From NCBI GenBank assembly GCA_029059925.1, contig JAIDVA010000158.1, positions 1 to 25,069 on the forward strand: 25,069 nt of DNA. The letters are read 5' to 3'. Of the stretch, positions 1 through 6,940 are shown piece after piece. The DNA comes from Eubacterium sp. (GTDB lineage Bacteria; Bacillota; Clostridia; Oscillospirales; Acutalibacteraceae). Each line of letters starts with the position of its first letter. Positions within the stretch are counted from its first letter, which is position 1. The position numbers and the translations under genes were made by a program. The notes under the pieces were generated by a model. It was given only the letters and a program-made list of their open reading frames with translations, did not search any database and was not told the origin of the DNA.

Positions 1-38
1 CCTTATCGTCTTCATCGTCAGATGTGTATAAGAGTCAT
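1..38. other. Residual Nextera-type sequencing adapter (artefact)
   Basis: Positions 6-38 align without gaps to the 33-base Nextera read-1 transposase adapter, with 28 of 33 bases identical by eye. Positions 20-38 match the 19-base Tn5 mosaic end at 17 of 19, including an uninterrupted stretch at 16-34. It also puts an in-frame stop (29-31) just upstream of otherwise continuous glgB coding sequence. The reading as library adapter rests on my knowledge of that adapter sequence. A real Tn5-type end is much less likely, because the match continues into the synthetic part outside the mosaic end. These bases should be treated as non-genomic. Confidence 0.9.
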
Positions 39-1885
39 GTCATAATATAGAAGGTAACCGATTCGTTTTCAGATTATGGGCACCGCATGCTGTATCTGTA
101 TCAGTCGTCGGTGATTTCAATAACTGGGACAACAGCACCAATGTTATGAAGCAGATTTCTCCGTCAATATGGGAGATTGAAATTGATAAGCTTTCGGTTT
201 TTGACTGCTATAAATATGCAATAACAACTAAAAGCGGCGACATTAAAATGAAGGCAGATCCATATGCCTTTCATGCTGAAACAAGACCGGGAACCGCATC
301 AAAGGTTTATGGTGACATTTCATATAAGTGGAAAGACCGGAAATGGTACGACAAAACAAAAACAGGCAATATTCTGGAAAAACCCGTTAACATTTACGAA
401 ATTCATTTCGGCTCTTGGAAGCAGCACGAAAACGGTGATTTTTTATCCTACAGACAAATGGCAGACGAGCTTGTTCCTTATGTAAAGGATATGGGATATA
501 CACATATAGAAATGCTGCCTGTAATGGAATTTCCGTTTGACGGCTCATGGGGCTACCAGGTAACAGGTTATTTTGCTCCTACATCAAGATACGGAACACC
601 TGAAGACCTGATGTATTTTATCGACACATGCCACAAGGCAGATATTGGTGTAATCCTTGACTGGGTGCCTGCCCATTTCCCAAAGGATGCACATGGTCTC
701 TATGAATTCGACGGTGAATGCACCTATGAATATTCTGACCTGAAAAAAGGCGAGCATAAGGAGTGGGGCACACGTGTTTTTGACTACAGCAAAAACGAGG
801 TAAAATCCTTCCTTATTTCATCTGCCATGTATTGGGTTGACAAATTCCATTTTGACGGTCTGCGTGTAGATGCTGTTGCGTCAATGCTCTATCTTGACTA
901 CGGCAGAGAAAACGGTGAATGGACACCAAATAAAAACGGCGGACGTGAAAATCTTGAGGCAGTAGAATTTTTCAAAGAGCTTAACTGTGCTATGTTCAAG
1001 GAACATCCTGAAGTAATGATGATTGCCGAAGAATCAACAGCCTGGCCAATGATAACAATGCCGACAAATATAGGCGGACTTGGTTTTAACTTCAAGTGGA
1101 ATATGGGCTGGATGAATGATATGCTGCGTTACACCTCTATGGATCCATTATTCAGAAAGGGCAATCATAACTGCATTACATTCAGTTTTTTCTATGCATT
1201 CAGCGAAAATTTTGTTTTACCTATCAGCCATGATGAGGTTGTACACGGCAAAGCAAGCCTTATAAATAAAATGCCCGGCGACTATGATATGAAATTTGAC
1301 GGTATGCGTCTTTTCCTTGCATATATGTTTGCCCATCCGGGTAAAAAGCTTCTCTTTATGGGCAGTGAATTCGGACAATTTATTGAATGGAATTATAAGC
1401 AGGGACTCGACTGGCTGCTGCTTGATTATGAAAAACACAGACAGCTGCATGACTTTACGAAGGAACTTAACAAATTCTACAAAAATACGCCTGCATTATG
1501 GGAAGTTGATTACAGCTGGGACGGATTCCAGTGGATATCAAGCGAGGATAATGCAAATTCCATTATAGCATTCAGACGAATTGACAAAAAGGGCAAGGAA
1601 CTTATTGCTATATTTAACTTTACACCAAACAGCTTTGACGAATATAAAATCGGTGTTCCCGAAAATGCTACCTATAAGGTAGTTATGGACACCTCACTTG
1701 AGAAATACGGCGGAATAAAACCACGGATTTCAGGAACATACAAGGCTAAAAAAATTCCAATGCACAGTCTTGACTACAGTATCGGAATTAAGCTGAACGG
1801 ACTTTCAGCAATATACCTTGAAAAAAAGGAAAATAGAAAAGTCAAGGATAACAAAGTTAATAAAGAAAATAAAAAGAAAAATTAA
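38..1885 (+). CDS. glgB: 1,4-alpha-glucan branching enzyme, 5'-truncated
   Basis: Transfers alpha-1,4-glucan segments to alpha-1,6 positions, the branching step of glycogen synthesis in the cytoplasm. The first in-frame ATG is at 146, but coding sequence continues upstream in the same frame. It reads a typical GlgB CBM48 start (FRLWAPHA...VVGDFNNWD) from about 68 to 127, so 146 is not the true start and the N-terminus is lost at the adapter boundary. About 615 residues are visible, against roughly 630-650 for the family. GH13 motifs, numbered from Met146: DWVPAHF near 172; nucleophile Asp242 in FDGLRVDAV; acid/base Glu295 in IAEES; transition-state Asp363 in SHDEVVHGK. The C-terminus carries an unusual Lys/Asn-rich tail of about 18 residues. 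It is the first visible gene of the glg operon; its stop codon touches the glgC ribosome binding site. Confidence 0.96.
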   Translation, partial: CHNIEGNRFVFRLWAPHAVSVSVVGDFNNWDNSTNVMKQISPSIWEIEIDKLSVFDCYKYAITTKSGDIKMKADPYAFHAETRPGTASKVYGDISYKWKDRKWYDKTKTGNILEKPVNIYEIHFGSWKQHENGDFLSYRQMADELVPYVKDMGYTHIEMLPVMEFPFDGSWGYQVTGYFAPTSRYGTPEDLMYFIDTCHKADIGVILDWVPAHFPKDAHGLYEFDGECTYEYSDLKKGEHKEWGTRVFDYSKNEVKSFLISSAMYWVDKFHFDGLRVDAVASMLYLDYGRENGEWTPNKNGGRENLEAVEFFKELNCAMFKEHPEVMMIAEESTAWPMITMPTNIGGLGFNFKWNMGWMNDMLRYTSMDPLFRKGNHNCITFSFFYAFSENFVLPISHDEVVHGKASLINKMPGDYDMKFDGMRLFLAYMFAHPGKKLLFMGSEFGQFIEWNYKQGLDWLLLDYEKHRQLHDFTKELNKFYKNTPALWEVDYSWDGFQWISSEDNANSIIAFRRIDKKGKELIAIFNFTPNSFDEYKIGVPENATYKVVMDTSLEKYGGIKPRISGTYKAKKIPMHSLDYSIGIKLNGLSAIYLEKKENRKVKDNKVNKENKKKN

Positions 1886-1896
1886 AGGAGATAAAA

Positions 1897-3105
1897 ATGG
1901 CACATAAATCAAATGTTGTTGCAATGCTTCTTGCAGGCGGTCAGGGAAGTCGTCTCGGAGTATTAACGAAGAACATTGCAAAGCCTGCAGTGCCCTACGG
2001 CGGCAACTACAGAATAATTGACTTCCCTCTTTCAAACTGTGTTAACAGCGGTATTTATACCGTAGGCGTTCTTACACAGTATCAGCCGCTTGAGCTTAAC
2101 GATTACCTCGGCAACGGTCAGCCATGGGATCTTGACCGTCAGCATGGCGGAATTCACATTCTGTCACCGTACGAAGCAATCGGCGGTGCTGAATGGTACA
2201 AAGGCACAGCAAACGCAATTTACCAGAACATTAACTTTATCGAAAAGTATGATCCTGAATATGTTGTTATCCTCTCAGGTGACCATATTTATAAAATGGA
2301 TTATGCAAAGATGGTTGATTTCCACAAAAAAAATGACGCAGCCTGCACAATAGCAGTGCTCGAAGTTCCGTGGGAAGAGGCCTCACGCTTCGGTATCCTT
2401 GCTACTAAAGATAATGACGAGATTTATGAATTCGCAGAGAAGCCTGCCAAACCTAAGAGCAATAAGGCATCAATGGGTGTTTACGTTTTCAGCTGGGATA
2501 AATTAAAGCAGTACCTCATTCAGGATGAAAATACTGAAGGCTCATCAAACGACTTTGGTAAAAACATAATCCCGACTATGCTTGATGCAGGCGAGAGAAT
2601 GTTTGCTTACCCGTTCAAGGGTTATTGGAAGGATGTAGGAACAATTGACTCTCTCTGGGAGGCAAACCTTGATATTATCAATCCTAATGTTGATCTCGAT
2701 TTGAGTGATACAAGCTGGAGAATTTATTCAAGAAATCCTATGGCACCGCCTCACTATATCGGCAAGAATGCTATTGTTGAGAATTCATCAATCAGTGAAG
2801 GCTGTGAAATTGAAGGCAATGTTGACTACAGCGTCGTATCCTCAAACGTTACGATTGAGGAAGATGCTGATGTAAGATACAGCGTAATTATGCCAGGTGC
2901 CGTTATCAAAAAGGGTGCTAAGGTTTATTACTCAATCATTGCAGAAAATGCAGTGATTGAAGAGGATGCTAAAATCGGCGAAAATCCTGAGCATCTTGAC
3001 AAGCCTGAGGATTGGGGTATTCCAGTAATCGGTGCAGGAGCAACCGTAACCAAAGGACAGATTATTGCCCCCGGAGTAATGATTAAATCGGGAGAGGAGG
3101 TATAA
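1897..3105 (+). CDS. glgC: Glucose-1-phosphate adenylyltransferase, catalytic subunit
   Basis: Makes ADP-glucose and pyrophosphate from ATP and glucose-1-phosphate, the committed and usually allosterically controlled step of bacterial glycogen synthesis. It has 402 residues, normal for Firmicutes GlgC. The N-terminal nucleotidyltransferase domain keeps the signature LAGGQGSRL near residues 12-20, KPAVPYGG near 29-36 and the sugar-binding run RIIDFPLSNC. The Asp of SGDHIYKMDY is the likely metal ligand. The C-terminal ~120 residues are left-handed beta-helix hexapeptide repeats (for example SSISEGCEIEGNV). The start is set by an AAGGAG at 1885-1890, six bases before the ATG. It is followed after 4 bases by glgD, so the two subunits are probably translated together. 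Confidence 0.97.
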   Translation: MAHKSNVVAMLLAGGQGSRLGVLTKNIAKPAVPYGGNYRIIDFPLSNCVNSGIYTVGVLTQYQPLELNDYLGNGQPWDLDRQHGGIHILSPYEAIGGAEWYKGTANAIYQNINFIEKYDPEYVVILSGDHIYKMDYAKMVDFHKKNDAACTIAVLEVPWEEASRFGILATKDNDEIYEFAEKPAKPKSNKASMGVYVFSWDKLKQYLIQDENTEGSSNDFGKNIIPTMLDAGERMFAYPFKGYWKDVGTIDSLWEANLDIINPNVDLDLSDTSWRIYSRNPMAPPHYIGKNAIVENSSISEGCEIEGNVDYSVVSSNVTIEEDADVRYSVIMPGAVIKKGAKVYYSIIAENAVIEEDAKIGENPEHLDKPEDWGIPVIGAGATVTKGQIIAPGVMIKSGEEV

Positions 3106-3109
3106 GTCA

Positions 3110-4228
3110 ATGAATGGTAAAAGAGTTTTAGGCATTGTATTTGCCAATATTCACGAGGAAGCACTCGACTCCCTCACCGCTATGAGAACAATGGGCTCAG
3201 TTCCGTTCTGCTCACGCTTTCGTCTGATTGACTTCCCTCTTTCAAATATGGTGGACAGCGGCATTTCAAAAATCGGTGTTGTAACAAACGCTAATTTCCA
3301 GTCACTTATGGACCACGTTGGCACAGGCAAGCCATGGGATTTAAGCAGAAAGACAGACGGTCTTTACCTGCTCCCACCTTTCTCTGTAGGCAGCGCTACA
3401 ATGTGGGGCAACAGAATTGATGCCCTTTACGGCAATATGAATTTCCTGCGTCAGTCAAACCAGACCTATGTTCTTATGTCTGACTGCAATCATGTGCTTA
3501 ATGTTGATTACAACGCACTCTTCAAGGCACATGAGGACAGCGGTGCAGATATAACAATTCTCGGTGTAAAAGGCAAAATGCCAAAGAGCATCGGATCTGT
3601 TCTCAGCTTTGATAAGGTTGACGAGGACGGCAGAATTACCGAAATGAGTCTTGATAAGAAAACAGATGATAATGTTTTCTATTCCTGCAACATTATGATT
3701 ATGAAGAAATATCTTCTTGAATCTCTTGTTACAACAGCTCACTCAAAAAATGAGATTTCATATCAGCGCAGCATCATAATGGCTAATGTTAAAAATCTCA
3801 AAATACATGCTTTTGACGCAACTGAAAGCTTCGTGGGTACAATTGATTCTATCCAAAGCTACTATGATATTTCAATGTCAGTGCTTGAAAAGGATAATAG
3901 AAAAAAGCTTTTCAGAGCACCTATTTCAACAAAAGAGCGTGATGATATGCCTACGCTTTACGGTCCTGATTCATCACTTAAAAACTCACTTGTTGCAGAC
4001 GGCTGCATTATTGAGGGTAAGGTTGAAAACTGTATCATCTTCAAAGGCGTTAAGGTCGGAAAAGATACCGAGGTTAAAAACTCAATTCTTATGCAGGATA
4101 CTGTTGTCGGCAGCAAGGCAAAAATCAATTGCGTAATTACCGATAAAAACGTAAGCATTAAAGATGGTGTTGAGCTTGCAGGTGCAAACACCTTCCCTAT
4201 CTGCTTGACAAAAAACACAAGAGTTTAA
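3110..4228 (+). CDS. glgD: GlgD, degenerate ADP-glucose pyrophosphorylase-like subunit
   Basis: A paralogue of GlgC, typical of Firmicutes glg operons, thought to act as a partner subunit modulating GlgC rather than as an independent enzyme. It has 372 residues, shorter than GlgC. The fold signature RLIDFPLSNMVDSGI near residues 37-51 aligns with GlgC. However, the Gly-rich nucleotide loop (GGxGxRL) is replaced by FANIHEEALDSL, the KPAVPYGG lysine region is replaced by MGSVPFCSR, and the SGDHIY metal-site segment reads MSDCNHVLN. These changes argue for loss of catalysis. The C-terminus has beta-helix repeats (NSLVADGCIIEGKVENC). Its ribosome binding site (GGAGAGGAGG, 3091-3100) lies inside the end of glgC, 4 bp upstream, consistent with coupled 1:1 synthesis. 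Confidence 0.93.
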   Translation: MNGKRVLGIVFANIHEEALDSLTAMRTMGSVPFCSRFRLIDFPLSNMVDSGISKIGVVTNANFQSLMDHVGTGKPWDLSRKTDGLYLLPPFSVGSATMWGNRIDALYGNMNFLRQSNQTYVLMSDCNHVLNVDYNALFKAHEDSGADITILGVKGKMPKSIGSVLSFDKVDEDGRITEMSLDKKTDDNVFYSCNIMIMKKYLLESLVTTAHSKNEISYQRSIIMANVKNLKIHAFDATESFVGTIDSIQSYYDISMSVLEKDNRKKLFRAPISTKERDDMPTLYGPDSSLKNSLVADGCIIEGKVENCIIFKGVKVGKDTEVKNSILMQDTVVGSKAKINCVITDKNVSIKDGVELAGANTFPICLTKNTRV

Positions 4229-4240
4229 ACAATTAATAAA

Positions 4241-4290
4241 ATTCGGCAATGGCAAAAGATATTTGTACATTTCTTTTAAGCCTGCCGAAT
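4241..4290 (+). promoter_or_regulatory. Intercistronic hairpin directly before the glgA ribosome binding site
   Basis: The two 18-base arms 4241-4258 and 4273-4290 are inverted repeats. They give 8 bp (ATTCGGCA/TGCCGAAT), then GGC/GCC with a 2-base bulge on each side, then AAAAG/CTTTT, closing a 14-base loop. This is 16 paired bases. No T-run follows, so it is not a normal terminator. The 3' arm ends about three bases before the glgA Shine-Dalgarno (AGGAG). It could stabilise or process the mRNA between glgD and glgA, or tune glgA translation. The structure is seen in the sequence; the role is inference. Confidence 0.65.
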
Positions 4291-4304
4291 TTCAGGAGAT
4301 AAAT

Positions 4305-5723
4305 ATGAAAGTATTATATGTTGCATCCGAGGCACTGCCGTTTATGGCGTCGGGCGGACTCGGTGATGTTGCCGGTTCACTGCCCGTAGCACTCAGAAAA
4401 AGATTAATCGGCTGCCGTGTTGTTATGCCGCTTTATGACAGCATCAAGCAGGAATATAAGGACAAGATGAAATTCATCACCTCTATTTCCGTACCTGTGT
4501 CATGGAGAAGACAGTATTGCGGTATTTTCGAGGCAAAAGCAAACGGTGTTATCTACTACTTCCTTGATAACCAATACTATTTCAAGCGTGATGGAATTTA
4601 CGGTCACTATGATGATGCAGAGCGTTTTGCATTCTTTGCACGTGCTGTTCTGGAAATCATACCGGTTATTGACTGGAAGCCGGATATCATCCATTGTAAC
4701 GATTGGCAAAGTGCACTTACTCCGCTGTATTACAGCTGTTACTATGCTAACAGAATGGGCTTTGAAAATATTAAAACTGTTTTCACAATCCACAATATTC
4801 AATATCAGGGCAAATACGGCGACGAGCTTTTAAACGACGTACTCGGCATTGCTCCTGAGCATAACAATCTTATCCTTTATGATGGACTTGTTAACTTTAT
4901 GAAGGCAGGCATTGAATGTGCAAATAAGGTTACTACCGTATCGCCGACATATGCTAAGGAAATACTTGATCCATGGTTCAGCCATGGTCTTGATCCGATT
5001 CTCAATCAGCGCAGCTGGAAGCTTTGCGGCATATTAAACGGCATTGATGTTGACGGCTATAACCCTGAAACAGATAAGGATATCTGGGCAAACTACAGCG
5101 CAGAGGATTTCACAAACAAGGCTAAAAATAAAGAAGAGCTGCAAAAGATGATGGGACTTAACGTCGACCCTAACGTGCCTGTAATCGGTATCGTATCCCG
5201 TCTTGTAGGTCATAAAGGTGTTGACCTTATGAAAGAGGTTCTCGAAAAGAGCCTTTGTGAACGTAACCTGCAGTATGTAATTCTCGGCAGCGGTGAATGG
5301 CAGTATGAAAACTTCTTCCGCTATCTGCACGATAAATACCCTGATAAGGTAGGAATCACAATCGGATTTGTGCCTGACCTTGCAAGAAAAATTTATGCAG
5401 GTGCGGATATGTTCCTGATGCCAAGTAAATCAGAGCCCTGCGGACTTTCACAGATGGTTGCACTCAGATACGGCACACTTCCTATCGTTCGCGAAACAGG
5501 TGGTCTGAAAGACTCAATTACAGACTGCGGCGATGGCGAAGGCAACGGATTCACCTTCAAAACTTATAATGCATACGATATGCTCGGTGCAATCTATCGT
5601 GCAAATGATGCTTATTACAGCGAAGGCTGGAGCACACTTGTTAAACGCGCACTTGACTGCGATATGAGCTGGGGCAAGAGCGCAAATGAGTACATCAAAA
5701 TGTACCGTTCACTTTTAAAATAA
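4305..5723 (+). CDS. glgA: Glycogen synthase (GT5, ADP-glucose dependent)
   Basis: Elongates alpha-1,4-glucan by transferring glucose from ADP-glucose, using the product of GlgC/GlgD. The open frame reaches back to an ATG at 4263, but that start lies inside the leader hairpin and lacks a ribosome binding site. ATG 4305 has AGGAG at 4294-4298 and gives the family-typical N-terminus MKVLYVASEALPF, a protein of 472 residues. The N-terminal GT5 domain carries SGGLGDVAGSLP near 16-27, the HCND region and the TIHNIQYQG motif. The C-terminal GT-B domain has IGIVSRLVGHKG and the donor-site SKSEPCGLSQMVALRYGTLPIVRETGGL. The E. coli-type KTGGL lysine position reads Ala (ASGGL). It is the last gene of the glg operon and is followed by a terminator. 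Confidence 0.95.
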   Translation: MKVLYVASEALPFMASGGLGDVAGSLPVALRKRLIGCRVVMPLYDSIKQEYKDKMKFITSISVPVSWRRQYCGIFEAKANGVIYYFLDNQYYFKRDGIYGHYDDAERFAFFARAVLEIIPVIDWKPDIIHCNDWQSALTPLYYSCYYANRMGFENIKTVFTIHNIQYQGKYGDELLNDVLGIAPEHNNLILYDGLVNFMKAGIECANKVTTVSPTYAKEILDPWFSHGLDPILNQRSWKLCGILNGIDVDGYNPETDKDIWANYSAEDFTNKAKNKEELQKMMGLNVDPNVPVIGIVSRLVGHKGVDLMKEVLEKSLCERNLQYVILGSGEWQYENFFRYLHDKYPDKVGITIGFVPDLARKIYAGADMFLMPSKSEPCGLSQMVALRYGTLPIVRETGGLKDSITDCGDGEGNGFTFKTYNAYDMLGAIYRANDAYYSEGWSTLVKRALDCDMSWGKSANEYIKMYRSLLK

Positions 5724-5733
5724 TAAATACATT

Positions 5734-5763
5734 AAAGGCTTGAGTATGTAACTCAAGCCTTTT
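5734..5763 (+). terminator. Rho-independent terminator of the glg operon
   Basis: A 12-bp perfect stem (5734-5745 with 5751-5762) and a 5-base loop, ending in a run of four T. It begins 10 bases after the glgA stop. The 3' arm overlaps the last codon of the oppositely oriented DUF6809-like gene, so it separates two converging transcripts. Confidence 0.9.
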
Positions 5764-6028
5764 TGTTATTCAGAAAATTTATATCAAAAAACATTTCAAT
5801 ACATACACGAAAACCCATTTTAAAAGCATATACATCAGTAAAATAACTGTATTCTTCTAAAGCATCCTCAAAGTTCTTATAAAGCTCCATTTCATTTTCA
5901 AAAAGTGATTCACGCAACAATTCACTGCAATCAGACATTTTATTAAGCAATTTTTTATATTCTGCCTCATTGCATATTTGATTGCTTATTAATGTACTTC
6001 CAAACCATAATTCCTCAAAAATATCCAT
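5753..6028 (-). CDS. Small helical protein, DUF6809-like
   Basis: 91 residues, acidic and Glu/Phe-rich, predicted almost entirely helical, with no signal peptide and no membrane segment. The N-terminus (MDIFEELWFGS), a central heptad-like run (EYKKLLNKMSDCSELLRESLFENEMELYKNFEDALEEY) and the closing F-x-x-G-F-R-x-x-x-x-M pattern resemble the uncharacterised family I know as DUF6809. That family is common in Firmicutes accessory and prophage-related loci. The assignment is from memory and was not searched. A GAGGTG-type ribosome binding site precedes the ATG. It is transcribed divergently from the neighbouring HTH gene, and its promoter overlaps a palindrome likely bound by that regulator. The function is unknown. 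A partner or target of the HTH protein is possible but unproven. Confidence 0.7.
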   Translation of the reverse strand: MDIFEELWFGSTLISNQICNEAEYKKLLNKMSDCSELLRESLFENEMELYKNFEDALEEYSYFTDVYAFKMGFRVCIEMFFDINFLNNKKA

Positions 6029-6059
6029 ATCTTCACACCTCTTTTTTATTTACAAAACT

Positions 6060-6087
6060 ATCATACATAAAATGTTATGTATGTCAA
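6060..6087 (-). promoter_or_regulatory. Sigma-A promoter of the DUF6809-like gene, overlapped by operator O1
   Basis: On the minus strand a perfect TTGACA (6082-6087) and TATGAT (6060-6065) are separated by 16 bp. Operator O1 occupies nearly all of the spacer and part of both elements, so a bound repressor would block polymerase. The elements are visible; promoter activity is inferred. Confidence 0.7.
6062..6083. promoter_or_regulatory. Operator O1, 22-bp perfect palindrome
   Basis: Half-sites CATACATAA (6062-6070) and TTATGTATG (6075-6083) are exact inverted repeats around AATG. The 9-4-9 geometry suits a dimeric Cro/C1-type HTH protein, and the gene for one starts 50 bp away. Binding by that protein is inferred. 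Confidence 0.75.
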
Positions 6088-6107
6088 CACATAAGTTATT
6101 ATGTATG
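6086..6107. promoter_or_regulatory. Operator O2, second copy of the 9-4-9 palindrome
   Basis: AACACATAA (6086-6094), a 4-base spacer and TTATGTATG (6099-6107). The right half is identical to O1, and the left half matches it at 7 of 9. The centres of O1 and O2 are 24 bp apart, a little over two helical turns, which allows side-by-side dimers. O2 lies 25 bp upstream of the HTH start codon and could mediate autoregulation. Confidence 0.68.
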
Positions 6108-6132
6108 GTAAATTATTTACGAGGTGATATAT

Positions 6133-6357
6133 ATGCAATATACAAGCGCATTAAAAAGCATACGAGAAGATAGAGACTTATATCAAAAGGATGTGGCAAA
6201 AGTATTAGGAGTATCGCAGCAATACTATAGTCAATACGAAAAAGGAGAAAATGAATTACCATTAAGACATTTAATAACCTTATGTAAGTACTATAATGTA
6301 TCCGCTGATTATCTATTAGGGTTCACAAGAGAACGGAAAGAATTACCAAAAGAATGA
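6133..6357 (+). CDS. Cro/C1-type (XRE) helix-turn-helix regulator
   Basis: A protein of 74 residues, essentially one HTH_3 domain. Helices cover ALKSIREDRDLYQKDVAKVLGV and SQQYYSQYEKGENELP (recognition helix and following loop), then a third and fourth helix ending in the common C-terminal motif NVSADYLLG. A GTG at 6124 would add three residues, but the GAGGTG at 6121-6126 is the ribosome binding site for ATG 6133, so the shorter form is preferred. There is no sensor or protease domain, so it resembles small phage or toxin-antitoxin type repressors. It is divergent from the DUF6809-like gene over two shared operators, implying joint autoregulation (inference). A strong terminator follows. Confidence 0.9.
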   Translation: MQYTSALKSIREDRDLYQKDVAKVLGVSQQYYSQYEKGENELPLRHLITLCKYYNVSADYLLGFTRERKELPKE

Positions 6358-6364
6358 TAGTTAA

Positions 6365-6398
6365 TATAAAAAGAGCAGTGTAAACTGCTCTTTTTATA
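6365..6398. terminator. Bidirectional terminator between the HTH gene and ogt
   Basis: A 15-bp perfect stem (6365-6379 with 6384-6398) with a GTAA loop. The arms include A5 and T5 tracts, so it can work on both strands. It lies 7 bases after the HTH stop and overlaps the ogt stop codon on the minus strand. Confidence 0.88.
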
Positions 6399-6894
6399 TA
6401 CCTTTATTTCTATTTTCCAAATCAAGCAAATATTGTTTTTTATCAATTCCGCCGGCATAGCCTGTCAGACTGCCGTCTGAGCCAATCACTCTGTGACACG
6501 GAACAAGAATCAGAATCGGATTATGCCCGATTGCACCGCCGACTGCCTGTGCTGATACCCGCTTGCCCGTCTGCTGCTCAAGCGCCTTAGCTATTTTACC
6601 GTAAGTAGTAGTCTCACCATAAGGGATTTCCAAAAGCATTTGCCAAATCCTCTGCCTGAAAGCACTGCCCTTCGGCTTTAGACAAAAATTCAACTCAGGC
6701 TTTTCCCCTTTAAAATAACGTTCAAGATAAGCTATTGCATCATTAAAAACACCAAGCTGTTTTTTCTCAAATTCACTGCCAAGTGTACTTTTAAAATATT
6801 TCTGATTTTCAACCCACAGTCCTGTAAGGCACTCTCCGTCACTTGACATTGTGAGTCTGCCCATGGGTGAATCATATTCATAAATATATTCCAT
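6394..6894 (-). CDS. ogt: Methylated-DNA--[protein]-cysteine S-methyltransferase
   Basis: A suicide repair protein that removes the methyl group from O6-methylguanine in DNA onto its own cysteine. It has 166 residues, the normal size for Ogt without an Ada regulatory domain. An N-terminal RNase H-like domain (1-80) is followed by the DNA-binding winged helix with RIWQMLLEIPYGETTTYGKIA near 83-103, the Asn of IGHNPI, and the active-site motif PCHRVIGSDGSLTGYAGG with acceptor Cys133. No key residue is missing. An AAGGAT precedes the start. It lies 46 bases downstream of the corA-like gene on the same strand and may share its transcript. Confidence 0.95.
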   Translation of the reverse strand: MEYIYEYDSPMGRLTMSSDGECLTGLWVENQKYFKSTLGSEFEKKQLGVFNDAIAYLERYFKGEKPELNFCLKPKGSAFRQRIWQMLLEIPYGETTTYGKIAKALEQQTGKRVSAQAVGGAIGHNPILILVPCHRVIGSDGSLTGYAGGIDKKQYLLDLENRNKGI

Positions 6895-6940
6895 ATTTGC
6901 GCATCCTTATCCTTTTCTTTATTTTAACATATTGCAGCAA

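Noticed and set aside
146..148. ATG 146 as the start of glgB
   Set aside because: CBM48 coding sequence continues in frame upstream to about position 38, where the adapter begins.
4263..4304. Upstream ATG 4263 as the start of glgA
   Set aside because: It lies inside the leader hairpin without a ribosome binding site; ATG 4305 has AGGAG and the family-typical N-terminus.
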